Source of the DNA: Onthophagus taurus
Lineage: Eukaryota > Arthropoda > Insecta > Coleoptera > Scarabaeidae
DNA: 64,000 nt
Direction of reading: 5' to 3'
Assembly (NCBI RefSeq): GCF_036711975.1
Contig: NC_091967.1
Coordinates: forward strand, 20,336,001-20,400,000
Shown here: positions 32,290 through 42,789 of the stretch, in pieces
Position numbering within the stretch: position 1 is the stretch's first letter
Layout of the letters: each line of letters opens with the position of its first letter
Translations under genes and position numbers: made by a program
Notes under the pieces: model-generated
What the model was told of the DNA's origin: nothing
Seen by the model: the letters and a program-made list of their open reading frames with translations, nothing else
Database searches by the model: none

Positions 32290-32645
32290 CAAACATAAAT
32301 AATTACAACTGTACCTAGTAGAACAGTCAGTATAACACTGGGAAAACATGGCCTAGGAAATAGAAACAACAACGGTAAATTATTTTGTAGACGTCTACAT
32401 GAACAACAACTTAGCAATTGGAGACACTCTTCCCATACAAAACCATACACAAAACAACTTGGACGTCACTACATGGCAGAACACAAAACTAAATAGATCA
32501 TATAACGACAAACACAAGCTGGTGAAGCTCATTACTAGATGTGCGAAATAAAAGGCGTGCAGAAGCGACCATCATTTATTGATCGCAGATTTCCGATTGA
32601 AGCTAGCAACAAACAGAAGCAAATACCACAGGGAAATGATCCTAA
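32290..32645 (+). pseudogene. LINE endonuclease fragment
   Basis: In shifting frames the sequence reads TLGKHGLGNRNNNGKLF (~32335), then PIQNHTQNNLDVTTW, SDHHLLIADFRLKLA (~32565). This is the C-terminal half of the endonuclease of insect endonuclease-reverse transcriptase elements (SDHxLL motif). Confidence 0.75.
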
Positions 32646-32851
32646 AAGCATACAGTGTTAGGAAAAAACGTAGTCGTATTTAGTTGATTCAGTACGACAA
32701 AGAGAAACTTGTAATCAATTCTAAGAAACAAAAGGATAATGCATGTGTTATTGCAATGATAAAACATAACTCTAGTATGTTTTGTATTTAACTGTCAGTT
32801 AACATCAATAAATCGTGTTTAACGTTATTTTTATAATGGATACTTACACAT

Positions 32852-33072
32852 ATTGTAATAATATCACTTATGATAGTATTAAGAGGTGGCGTTAATATAA
32901 ATAAATAAAAGTCATGGAAAAAAAAAAAAAGAAATGATAGTAGTAAATAAACAAAAAAAGCGTTAACTCGAATTTTTGAATTAACGAATTTCTGTTTGAA
33001 CCTGCTCCCGAAATATTCTATGATATATGTAAAAATTGTGTTTTGATAATAAAATACACGTTCATCACAATT
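32852..33072 (+). repeat. 5' LTR of gag-only retrotransposon
   Basis: Runs from ATTGTAATAATATCAC to ATACACGTTCATCACAAT. It is 221 bp, ~65 bp longer than the 3' LTR, which lacks an internal segment (GTTAACTCG...ATGATAT). Holds an AATAAAA-type signal near its end. The primer-binding site begins just after it. Confidence 0.88.
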
Positions 33073-33073
33073 C

Positions 33074-33090
33074 TGGCGCCCAACGTGGGG
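33074..33090 (+). promoter_or_regulatory. Primer-binding site
   Basis: TGGCGCCCAACGTGGGG starts one base after the 5' LTR. A TGGCGCC start is typical of tRNA-primed LTR elements. Confidence 0.85.
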
Positions 33091-33177
33091 CAATTCAAAA
33101 GACAATTTAATAATACAATCGTTATCCTTAGAGTAAAAAAACTATATTAATTAAAACTAAAAAATAAATCAATAAAG

Positions 33178-33954
33178 ATGTCCGAGAGAAAGACTAGGGG
33201 AAGAACTTTATCAAAAACTGAAGAAATAGAGAGGGAAGAAAGATCTTTGAGTAGAACCACAACGGGAACTCATGACATCGGAGACACAGGTGAAGAAACA
33301 ACACCGAAACCTTCGACATCTAAAGATAAAAAAGAAGAAGAACAAACAAGTAAAGGTACGTCTATAAAGGAGATGATGATTAAATTTATGGAAGAAAATA
33401 GGAGAATAAATGAAGAGAATCAAAAAAGAATCGATGGAAAATTACAAAAATTAAATGAAGAAAATCGAAAAATAAATGAAGATAACAAAATAAGAGATGA
33501 AAATAATAAAGTAATAAATGAAGGAAATCTAAGAAAATTAAATGAAGAGAACAAAATCATAAATGAAGAAAATCTAAGAAGAATAAATGAAGAAATAACA
33601 ACTAAAATAATAGATGAAAACAAAAGAATGAGAGACGAAAATAAGAAACTAAATGAAGAAAATAGAACATTAATAGTAGAAAACTTCGAAATAATTAAAA
33701 AAGAAAATGAAATAATTATAAAAAATAATCTTGAAAAATTGGAACAACAATTAAATAATCAAATAGAAGGTATAACTAAAGCACTAGATGGGAAGATAAC
33801 GTATCAAATTAACGAAAAGATTGAAACAATTAGACAAGAAAACACAATTCAAATTATTACGACAATAGATCAACAAATAAATGAGTATTCCGATAAAATT
33901 AAAGAAAATAGAGATATTATAAATTTAAAAGAAGAAACACAAAAATTTAAATAG
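33178..33954 (+). pseudogene. Gag N-terminal coiled-coil part
   Basis: 258 codons. The first ~60 residues are polar/charged. Residues ~65-190 are a long Glu/Asn/Lys coiled coil built from repeats of the type NEENxxxINEEN, about every 7-14 residues. The frame ends at a TAG at 33952-33954. A single-base frame change near 33940 separates it from the downstream capsid-like frame, in which translation stays open across the junction, so the two were probably one Gag. Confidence 0.75.
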
Positions 33955-34105
33955 TTTACAAGAAGAACAAGATAAATTAAAGAAAGATATCATAATTAAC
34001 CAAGATCTAAATAAACAAAATTTCGATAATTTAAAAACAAAAGAATGTGAAAATTACGACAATGTAATTAAAATAATCGAAGATATAAAGAAAACTAGAA
34101 GTAAT

Positions 34106-35077
34106 ATGATAAATTTAGATTCTACATCGACATTATCATATTTAAAACCGGAAATGTGGCCCAAATTTAGGGGTACCAAGGACAAGATACACCCGATGAC
34201 ATACTTAAATAACTTGATAAGACTAACCACCGATATTGACGATCCTAAATTAATTTTGAATTTGATTCAACTAACTTTAGAAGAGCAAGCTTTAGAATGG
34301 TACGAAATGGTAGCGAACAAATGCCATAACTTGGATGATTTTAAAAATGAATTTGTGAAACAGTTTTGGAATCGTAACCAACAACACCGACAAAAATTAA
34401 AACTATTAAATGGAAAGTATAACGAAAATTGGAAAGTAACCAGGGAAATTTATGCGTGTGATGTATACAACCGTAGCAAATACATACAGGGTCTGGAAGA
34501 AAAGGAAATAGCAGACATTTTAATCAAACATTTTGTCAATGCAAATAACGTAGCACTTGTTTATCAAAATATTTCCAGCATGAATGAATTAATGGAGATT
34601 TTAAGAAGATTAGATGATTTTACGGAAAACCAAAGAAAAGAAAGGTATTTAAATTATCAAAATATAAACTACGGGCATACAAAAGTAAACTATAACTACA
34701 ACTACGATAAAAAACCAGAGCAAAGTCAAAGAAACTACAATTACAATAACAATAACTATACGAACTGTGATAATAATGATAAAACCTACGGTAGTAATAA
34801 TAGATATGATAATAATTACTCTCGAAATAGAAATGGAAATGGACACGATAATTATGGATATAGAAATTCTCAATCAAGATTCCAAAATAATGACAGAGGA
34901 CCACCACGTAGATTTAATTTTGTACCACAGAATCGAGGAAATCTCCCAGAACGAGAAAATGTATATATGAATCACCTGACTTATAAGGATTATTCCGAAG
35001 ATAGAACGAACCAAAATGTGGATGATGTAAAAAAAAAAAACGCTGACTGTACCAACAGAAGAAGAATGGTACGTTGA
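34106..35077 (+). CDS. Gag capsid-like protein of LTR element
   Basis: 323 codons. Residues ~10-180 resemble a retrotransposon Gag capsid (KPEMWPKFRGTKD, then QLTLEEQALEWYEMV and FKNEFVKQFW, the usual W...F..F pattern). Residues ~185-290 are Asn/Tyr/Arg-rich low complexity (YNYNYDKK, NYNNNNYTN) in place of a CCHC knuckle, perhaps an RNA-binding tail. Followed within 60 bp by the purine tract and 3' LTR, leaving no space for pol. The open frame extends upstream of this ATG toward the frame break at ~33940. Confidence 0.75.
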   Translation: MINLDSTSTLSYLKPEMWPKFRGTKDKIHPMTYLNNLIRLTTDIDDPKLILNLIQLTLEEQALEWYEMVANKCHNLDDFKNEFVKQFWNRNQQHRQKLKLLNGKYNENWKVTREIYACDVYNRSKYIQGLEEKEIADILIKHFVNANNVALVYQNISSMNELMEILRRLDDFTENQRKERYLNYQNINYGHTKVNYNYNYDKKPEQSQRNYNYNNNNYTNCDNNDKTYGSNNRYDNNYSRNRNGNGHDNYGYRNSQSRFQNNDRGPPRRFNFVPQNRGNLPERENVYMNHLTYKDYSEDRTNQNVDDVKKKNADCTNRRRMVR

Positions 35078-35133
35078 ATTGTAAAATTTCCGTCATCTAC
35101 ATTTGTAAATTTGCCAATTTTGAATATGGGGAA

Positions 35134-35289
35134 ATTGTAATAATGTCACTTATGATAGTATTAAGAGGTGGCGTTAATATAAAAAAATAAAAGTCATGGA
35201 AAAAAAAAAAGAAATGATAGTAGTAAATAAACAAAAAAAGCGTATGTAAAAATTGTGTTTTGATAATAAAATACACGTTCATCACAATT
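35134..35289 (+). repeat. 3' LTR of gag-only retrotransposon
   Basis: Matches the 5' LTR at ~95% but with a ~65-bp internal deletion (156 bp). Confidence 0.87.
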
Positions 35290-35290
35290 C

Positions 35291-36235
35291 GATGAGCAAG
35301 TAGATATGATTTTAGTTTATGACCAATGTCAATTTAATGGTCGCAAAAGCGTTCGAGTCTATAGGGAAAAGTTTCCTAATCGTCGAGTGCCAAATCACCA
35401 AACGTTTGGAAATATCGTAAGACGTCTCAGGGAAACAATTAGCTTGAAACCGAAATACACAGACCGTGGATGTCAACGTACAAGGACTGTAGAAGAACTG
35501 TAGAGTTAGAAGAAAGGGTTCTTAAAAGAGTGGCAGAAGACCCTAAAATTAGTACGATACGCTTAGGAAATCAACTAGAAGTCTGTAAAGACGTTGTCCA
35601 TATCACCTTCAAAAAGTGCAAGAGCTTTTACCTGTGGATCACGAAATGCGTTTGACTTTCTGCCAACTCATCCAAAACGAAAGAATCCACGACCCACATT
35701 TTAGTAGAAGGATCATGTTTATGCTGAAGAAAATTCGTATATGACCAAAGCAGTCCATCATCAGCATCAATTCAAAGTCAATGTTTGGGTTGTAATTATT
35801 GGCGATAACATCATTGGACCGGTAATAATACCAAATCGTTAAATGGCGAAGTTTATTTAAATTTATTAAGACCGGATTTATTAGAAAATTTACCTTTATT
35901 ACTTCGTCGCGATATGTGGTTCATGCTCCGCCACATTTTACAATGGCTGTTCAGCAATATTTAAGCCAACAATATCCTGGTCGATGATATCATGGTCGAA
36001 AGGGAGCTGATGCCCCAACAAAATGGCCAGCAAGATCACTAGACCTTACACCGTGTGATTATTTTATCTGGGGGGCATTGAAGTCAAAAGTCTATGCCTC
36101 TACAATTGATAGTAAAGAGGAATTACGAAGAAAAATTTTCTTAGCATTTAATACATTAAATAATCGCGAAACAATGGACAGAGTGCAAATTTATGTATTT
36201 TGAGAAACGGTGGTCATTTTGACCAATTTTTGTGA
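35291..36235 (+). pseudogene. Tc1/mariner-type transposase, broken
   Basis: Helix-turn-helix region VYREKFPNRRVPNHQTFGNI (35356 on), then EERVLKRVAEDPKISTIRLG. The DDE domain is seen as HAPPHFTMAVQQYLSQQYPG (~35920) and KWPARSLDLTPCDYFIWGAL (~36022), followed by KSKVYAS. Several frame changes and stops. Its first codons lie at 32836, upstream of the inserted LTR element. Confidence 0.82.
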
Positions 36236-36351
36236 ATATATTTTGAGTTTGTACTTGTTGAGTTTATTGTTACCTTTTGTTTCTTAGAATTGATTAAAAG
36301 TTTTTCTTTCTAGTACTGAAACAACTAAATACGACTACGTTTTTTCCTAAC

Positions 36352-36742
36352 TATCTCTATTCCTATGATATTGTATTCACGTTAAACATAAACTGCAATT
36401 AGTTGAAATCAGTGCCAACTACGGTGAGGTAACTTTTGTAAGTGCAATGACATAAACAAAGCACTTATGTAATCAAAATCTTAGAAGAGACAAAAACGGT
36501 TTAGAACTAAATGGGCTATTCAGAAATTATAATAATGTAATTGTCGTCTGGCCAGAAAAAAGAAATATGGAGTAATAACCGGTGAACACATGACTTTTCC
36601 ATCATTCAATCGAACCTAGGAACTGACTTCTGAAAAATGGTTTCTACTGATTTACGCGTTTTCGAGTTATAAAAAATAAAAGAACTTTTTTGCTAACTTT
36701 GAAGTCCTCTAGCGGCGAAACGAAGCAACTTTGGATATAGAT
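36352..36742. other. Non-coding spacer
   Basis: Nothing recognised between the Tc1-type element and the Penelope-like element. Confidence 0.45.
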
Positions 36743-36768
36743 AACTTAAATCTTTTGTTATCGAAATT

Positions 36769-37105
36769 TAAAAAATAAAAATGGTTTTCGCACTTAAACA
36801 CTGGATTTTTATTTTTACTGATCAGCTTTTACCGGTTTCGCCTATTTATTTCGGCATCTTCAGAAAGCTTTCTATACAAAATACAAAATAAAATTAATTA
36901 CAGTTATTCCTTATCTAATCGGAAATAGTTGTTAAAAAAGAATAAAAACTTACGTTTGGATCGAACATTAAAACAAATTTTGACAATTATATGGAAAAAT
37001 CCGATAGCAAAACAACGTTGTAACATCATTAAAATGTATATAAAATTAGTAGAACGTCGAAGTAGGTCGTACATCAAAAAATATGACATCAAGATAAAAG
37101 TGATA
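36769..37105 (+). repeat. Penelope left terminal repeat
   Basis: Reverse complement of ~39355-39696 (ATGGTTTTCGCACTTAA, CGACGTTCTACTAATTTTAT and so on on the other strand), with ~90% identity. Confidence 0.88.
36824..36869 (-). ncRNA. Hammerhead-ribozyme-like motif (left repeat)
   Basis: On the minus strand: AGCTTT, CTGAAGA, TGCC, a 10-nt loop, GGC, GAAA, CCGGT, A, AAGCT. This matches the hammerhead core CUGANGA...GAAA with stem II (GCC/GGC), a minimal self-complementary stem III (ACCGGU), cleavage base A, and stem I pairing AGCUUU with AAAGCU. Penelope-like elements are known to carry such minimal hammerheads in their terminal repeats. The extra U after CUGAAGA is a deviation to weigh. Confidence 0.55.
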
Positions 37106-37192
37106 TGTTGCCATACATGTACCACATTGTAATTTATATATCTCCTTACGAAGACTACATTTACTGGAGAAGAAATAAAACTGCTAGGAAAG

Positions 37193-38363
37193 GTGTATAA
37201 CAAATACACCATCCATTCCACACCAAATTTCAGAAGACTAGGTATAGAACTTGAAGCAACAACATGTAATCATCCAGATGAAGAGGAAATACATAAAGAA
37301 TTACAACAAATATTAATTAAAGAAAACACACGAATATGTAAGAAAAAAGAAAATCAAAATAAGATGAAAAAACAAAAAAGAGAAGAAATAATACTAAAAA
37401 ATATCAAACTTAAGATTAAGAACAATAATCTAATAGTGACAAAGGCAGACAAGAACGCAGGTTTAATAATTATGGACAAGGACAAATATATCGATAAAAC
37501 CAATGATTTTTTAAGAAATAACAACTTTAATACTATGATAAAAAATGCAACTATCACTTTTCACAACAAGGTGAAAAAAACTATTAAAGACACCAAAGTA
37601 ACCTTAACAAAGCTCAACTTAACACGTTATTATTTAATCCCAATGAATCCCAAAACCCCACGTCTCTACGCATTGCCTAAACTACATAAAAAAGAATTTC
37701 CTATAAGACCCATTATAAGTTCGATTGACTCGAGTACACATAAAATTTCGAAAATGTTATTAAATATATTCACGGATATCACAGCTTTTAAGCCCAAACA
37801 TATCATCACAAACAGAAGACAGTTAATTACTACACTGGAAAAATGTGTTCTGCCAGATAGATACCTGGACCATGGTGTCCTTCGATATCGTAAATCTGTA
37901 CACTAATATCCCTACCAAACAGACTCTAGAAATAATCAAGGGAATTTTAAACGATAAATTAGCAGACCATGACGACAGCTCTAACCTATTAAAACTTTTT
38001 CAGTTATGAATAGAACAAAATTTCTGTTCATTTGAAAAGAAGATTTACACCTTTTCAGATGGATTACCCGTTGAGCCGTTGAGTGGACTGTTGGCGGATA
38101 TATTTCTTGACAGGCTTGAAAATGAAGAGATCAATAACCCCAAAAACCCATTTTACAGAAACATAATATTATGGAAGAGATATGTGGACGACGTTTTTGC
38201 AATTATAGACATCTCTAATGTAAACGAAGTTGATGACATTCTACAACATATTAATAGCTTACATCAAAACATTAAATTCACGATGGAGATGGAAGAAGCG
38301 AATAAGATAAATTTTTTAGACCTTACAATAGTAAGACAAAACATTGACCTTCGATGTCTATAG
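37193..38363 (+). pseudogene. Penelope-type reverse transcriptase, frameshifted
   Basis: Frame 37193-37906 has VTKADKNAGLIIMDKDKYID and PRLYALPKLHKKEFPIRPII, the N-terminal and core motifs of Penelope RT. After a frame break (a Phe-Tyr-Asp-like segment near 37890, catalytic Asp region), the frame at 38079-38363 has SGLLADIFLDRLENE, LWKRYVDDVFAI (catalytic YVDD) and INFLDLTI. The core is complete, but it is broken at ~37880, ~38000-38070 and ~38345. Confidence 0.9.
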
Positions 38364-39050
38364 AAAAAAGACGCAGACTGACATAATAGTACCATACGAC
38401 TCATATCACGAACCTTCACATAAATTCTCTGCTTTTCATGCGCTGATAGACAGAGCCCTCACATCCAACCTTGATGAACACAAAATGATAATAGAACTTA
38501 ACATAATAAAACAAATAGCACGAACAATCGATTCCCTAGGAATGAGATTGAGAAATTTATTGATAGAAAACTTAAAAGGCATTACCGCACCAAGATCACC
38601 ACACTTTTACCAGATAAGAACCCCGAACCCAAATATTATAGATCCATACAATATCAAGGCACAATAAATAAGAAACTTAAAAAGCTCTTCAATAAACACA
38701 ACATAAAAATCTCATGCAAGAATAACAACACAATAGGAAAATTATTAATAAATAATAAGGACAACATTAACAAACTAGATGATAACGGAATCTATAAATT
38801 ACAATGTGGTACATATATGGCAACATACATAGGACAGACAGGACGGAAATTGGGATAAAGAATATACGAACATAAAACCAAACCAAATTCTAACTTTGGA
38901 AGATACCTGTCATTTAACATAGAACATGAATTCGATGACAAAGAAAACACCACACTTATACACAAAACTAATAAAGGACAGTTGATGGAGTTACTTGAAC
39001 ACTATGAATTAATAAATTCAAGAATAATTTTCCGACATATAATTGTTTGA
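38344..39050 (+). pseudogene. Penelope thumb/linker and GIY-YIG endonuclease
   Basis: 38344-38667 continues FDVYRKKTQTDIIVPYDSYH, then a helical linker. Around 38805-39000 comes YKLQCGTYMATYIGQTGRKL, then a stop, then RIYEHKTKPNSNFGRYL and LLEHYELINS. This is the GIY-YIG nuclease of Penelope-like elements (seen as Y-YIG, with the Arg and His/Glu positions present). Confidence 0.85.
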
Positions 39051-39354
39051 ACGAGCAGATAAACGTTGCCAGGAAGCCACTATATATGTATTTAAAAATT
39101 CCTTTTACACCTCCCAAACAAAACCAAAAACCGCCAGATGAACCAGGGTAACTACTTAGGTAGCAAGTAGTTCACTGCAACATCTGGCGCACCTTAGCTA
39201 CCTCCCCATCCTTTTTTCCTACCTAATCCTGCCTTATTTCCCTTTATTTTTAAATTAATCTTTTAAATTATTGGTTTGGTTGGGGTGGCATCCAAAAGTT
39301 TGAGGTTGGCAACATGCACAGTTGGCTGTTACTAAATCTGGCGCGTTTTTGACA

Positions 39355-39696
39355 TACATAACCTCAATATCACTTTTATCTTGATGTCATATTTTTTGAT
39401 GTACGACCTACTTCGACGTTCTACTAATTTTATATGCATTTTAATGATGTTACAACGTTGTTTTGCTGTCGGATTTTTCCATATAATTTGTTTTAAGTAT
39501 GCGATCCAGACGTAAGTTTTTATTTTTTTTAACAACTATTTCCGATTAGATAAGGAATAACTGTAATTAATTTTATTTTGTATTTTGTATAGAAAGCTTT
39601 CTGAAGATGTCGAAATAAATAGGCGAAACCGGTAAAATAAATTAGTAAAAATAAAAATCCATTGTTTAAGTGCGAAAACCATTCTTATTTTTTAAC
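39355..39696 (-). repeat. Penelope right terminal repeat
   Basis: Inverted copy of 36769-37105. Confidence 0.88.
39595..39636 (+). ncRNA. Hammerhead-ribozyme-like motif (right repeat)
   Basis: AGCTTT CTGAAGA TGTC, a 10-nt loop, GGC GAAA CCGGT A. Same core as the left copy. Stem II has one G-U pair and stem I is weaker (AAAATAA on the 3' side), suggesting decay. Confidence 0.45.
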
Positions 39697-39703
39697 TTAA
39701 ATC

Positions 39704-40816
39704 GGCCTATTTTGAGCCAAGGAATCTATGGTCTTCCGTTGTACACACATTTCGGAGACGTCCTGTATGTATGTTTAAAGTTCCATATTATATCGTTTTC
39801 GTCTTTATCAAAAGATGTCACCACAATAACCAAAACGTTCTCATCTTGTTAATTTTTAAATTAAATATAAATATTAATTAATTTATCATTAACCTCTTAC
39901 GTTTTCAATTTTATTATCAATCTATAAACAAATTGATATTAAACCAATTCAATTCCTTGTTGTATTTGTGTTTAATTCGAATACGTTTAAGAACGTATCA
40001 TAGGGGTTAAAAAAACCGTTGGTTAACGCTTGCGCATTTCACCATAATCGCTTCTTCCCGCCGTTTCGTTTCATCACTTTCTTGTAACCGTTAGAAGCAT
40101 CCAGCACGTGGTAAGTAAAACGCACTCTTTAAAAACGTCTACAAACCATTCACCATCTTTCATTAGCCAAATAATCTTCGTGGACGAGTCAACTTCATGT
40201 GAAAGACATCCTAACCTAGAAAATCTAGAAATAGATATTTTTTGGTGGTGTAAGCTTGTGTTCAGTCTATTGTTGCCGGTTTTAAAAAGTGACTAGATCG
40301 AACACTCGCTTTCAACGCTAAGCCGGAAGTCATCGTTGGAAACAAGACGCAAAAACATGAAGTTTATAATTTGGAAAGGGTTTCTGATTTGAAGGAACTT
40401 CTGGTGTGATATGTTGCTTTTAATCTTATCACAGCCAGAAGTTACCTACGAAATGGAATACCCTGTTCAACGGAAACGATACTTCGCCCATACGTAATTT
40501 GAGTAAACAACGTTCGAAAGCCCAACCGTCGTTGTTAATTAAATTGAGAAAGGTAAGTTTTAGCCTGGTTCGTTCTATATAAAGGTGAACATTAGTCATC
40601 CGGTTTCTTGTTTCATGTTTTTAACAGCTTCTTCGAAGTGATTCATTTTTCGTTTTTTTTATCATATTCGTCATTTTAACGGTTCAAATGTGGGAAAGGA
40701 AAGTTTTTTTTATTGTTTAAATCTCTTTGTTTTATATTTAACGGTAATTTATTTGTATGTAATAGCTTTTACCATGTAAATTAAATAAAATGCGTTTAAT
40801 GTTTCAATTGGAATTT
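39704..40816. other. Intergenic; possible non-coding 5' exons on +
   Basis: 40010-40560 is less AT-rich than its surroundings. It holds two good donor sites on + (CACGTG|GTAAGT near 40110 and GAGAAAG|GTAAGT near 40553), which could end untranslated first exons of a gene further right. I find no coding sequence to connect to them. Confidence 0.25.
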
Positions 40817-41328
40817 TCATTGGTCAACCTCATCGTTATTATCAATATCACATTGTGTTTTTTTAGCTTTAATACCCCCAAAGCTTGTAACACCCAAATC
40901 TTTGCCATATTTTACATCTAAACTTTCCTCAAACCTTTTCCACAACATGGTTTTCATATATTTTTCATCTTTGAGTTGTTCTTCAATACGATCCATATCA
41001 ATTTGGTGTAAAGGACAGTTACAAGGTTCACTAATTTCCCTATTTTGAATCCTTTTTAATAAATCCCTTATTTCATTGGAAGTTTCCACGATCCCTAAGT
41101 TTTTATAACCTATTTTTCTGAGTCCTTCAACCATCATTTTTATGCATTCTAACTCGGATTTATAAGGCATATGTTTTGTGAACTCATTCAGGTCATTTAT
41201 TTCAAGACCTGGAGGAACAGCACGTTTTCCTGATTTGCAAGAACAATAAGAATTTGTTTTTTCTTGAAGAGAATCTGTGCAAGGACATGGCAGTGTTGTT
41301 GGACCTTCAGGATCCTTTTTAACCAATT
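40817..41328 (-). CDS. Unrecognised five-exon gene, terminal exon 5
   Basis: The minus-strand acceptor TTTTTGATATAG precedes 41328. The frame then runs 169 codons to TGA. It is Cys-rich at the start (LPCPCTDSLQEK, SYCSCKSGK) with a later EPCNCPLH, and mostly helical between. The exon needs one base from upstream (phase 1), which exon 4 supplies (AGT A|GTAAGA) as does exon 3. I link it to the gene at 47427-48933 on that phase match and strand. It could instead be the end of a separate gene. Function unknown. Confidence 0.6.
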
Positions 41329-41590
41329 CTATATCAAAAAGAAATTTATATAAATAGAATAATTACAAATATAAATGTTTAAGTAAAATTTTTTATAGTA
41401 AAAATATAATTGTTTAGTACCAAGGCAGATTATCAGTCTTAATTAACCTACCCAGTAATATCTGAATTTTATTTATTTATGGGTGGTCACATTGAAATGT
41501 CATTATTATATAATTATTATTATTAAATTATGGTGTTATGAAATTTGGACGTTGAGAACCTCCAAAAATTATTATGGTTTTTCCTTTTTT

Positions 41591-41598
41591 CTCTAGAC
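41591..41598. repeat. 8-bp target duplication, left (CTCTAGAC)
   Basis: Matches 43464-43471 (CTCTAGAT) at 7 of 8 positions. Confidence 0.8.
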
Positions 41599-41614
41599 CA
41601 GTGTTCTTCAACCT

Positions 41615-42373
41615 GTGTTCCGCGGAACCCTACTTAGGGTTCCACGAGTCAATGCTACAGTTCTTGACAAAGTTTCTTGTTCGACCAGTTTTTCGCCAAC
41701 ATTAATCCCAACGGATAACAGTGGAGAAGAAAATAAACCACGATTAACAAGCCGAAAAAAACGAAATTATGATGAAGACTATATGAAGATTGGATTTACT
41801 TGGATTGGCGATAAAAATGAGCCCAATGGGTTTTGTGTAATATATGAACAACTAGAGAACAACAGCAGTTTAAATCCTGCAAAGTTAAAGCGTCATTTGG
41901 AAACTAAATATTCGACTTTGAAAGGTCTGAAAAGGAATACCTTTGAAAGGTATGTTCGTGATGATAATAAAAATGTACTAAAAGCATCATATTTAATTAA
42001 TTGGCGCGTAGCTAAACAAGGCGAAGCTTATATGATAGCAGAAAAATTGATTAAACCTTGTGCAAAAGATTTAACCACATCCATGATTGGAGAAAAATTT
42101 GCAAGCAAAATTGACCTTGTCCCATTATCTGATACGACGATTTCACGACGAATTAAAGATATGTCAGATTTCTGCGAAGCGGAACTAGGGAATGGTTTGA
42201 AATACGCTAAAGATTACTTATCTACGGTATCTACGGATGTGGCTGTACTAGCAATTTTGTTAATTTTCGTTACATACATACACGAATCCTCTTTTAAGAA
42301 ACATATGCGTTTATGTAAAGCTTTGCCAGTTCAAACAACATGTGAAGAAATATTTAATTTACTTATACTGTGA
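41615..42373 (+). pseudogene. hAT (ZBED5-like) transposase N-terminal half
   Basis: The 252-codon frame includes YMKIGFTWIGDKNEPNGFCV, then PAKLKRHLETKYSTLKGLKR (BED-type finger: C in FCVIY, then H in KRHLETKY), LIKPCAKDLTTSMIGEKFAS and LSDTTISRRIKDMSD. This is the typical order of ZBED5/SCAND3-related hAT transposases. Frame lost at 42373. The listed start lies inside the terminal repeat, so the real N-terminus is likely at a later Met. Confidence 0.85.
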
Positions 42374-42789
42374 AAATATTCAATTTCTTGGAATTTATGC
42401 CATCATATAATAGCACGTAGGGCGTAATAGCACGTATAAAGAAACTAGTTCTGGACATCAAGGCTGTCTTCATCGCCTCTTAAACGGATACCAACTGCTC
42501 TGAAAAGTTCTTAATGAAGCCGATAAATTGGTTAATCTCATCAAATCTAGATCCCTAAATCCCAGGGTATTTACCATATTGTGTGATGACCTGGATGCTT
42601 ACATAAACATCTCCTTCTTCATACTGATGTAAGATGGCTATCCAAGGGAAAGGTTCTAACCCGATTCTAGGAATTGCTTGATGAAATTCGTATCTTTTTA
42701 ACTATGAATTTGCAAGAAAACTTAATGACACTAGTTGGTTTCAAAATTTAGCCAACCTTGCAGACATATTTTAGTACCTGAACCACGAA

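Larger units (their letters stand above)
32852..35289 (+). mobile_element. Gag-only (pol-less) LTR retrotransposon
   Basis: Two LTRs, a tRNA primer-binding site (TGGCGCCCAACGTGGGG at 33074-33090), a Gag coding region and a purine tract (ATATGGGGAA just before 35134) are present, but no protease, reverse transcriptase or integrase. At 2.4 kb it must have depended on a relative for movement. No clean target duplication is found. It interrupts a Tc1-type transposase. Confidence 0.87.
32657..36351 (+). mobile_element. Tc1/mariner-type element interrupted by an LTR retrotransposon
   Basis: The left end GTTAGGAAAAAACGTAGTCG and the inverse of the right end match over ~80 bp (TATTTAGTTG, TCAATTCTAAGAAACAAAAGG). 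A TA follows the right end. The left flank is GT rather than TA, so the exact left base is uncertain. The transposase start (ATG at 32836, MDTYT) and its continuation (DEQVDMILVY from ~35291) are separated by the LTR element, showing the insertion order. Confidence 0.75.
36753..39693 (+). mobile_element. Penelope-like retroelement with inverted terminal repeats
   Basis: Long inverted repeats (36769-37105 and 39355-39696) enclose a + strand reverse transcriptase and GIY-YIG endonuclease. AACTTAAATC occurs at 36743-36752 and 39694-39703, a possible 10-bp target duplication. Inverted terminal repeats and the RT/GIY-YIG order are hallmarks of the Penelope group. Frameshifts make the copy inactive. 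Confidence 0.88.

Noticed and set aside
34620-34970. Frames rich in Ile/Tyr/His on both strands
   Set aside because: Shadows of the Asn/Tyr-rich Gag tail (AAT/TAT codon repeats).
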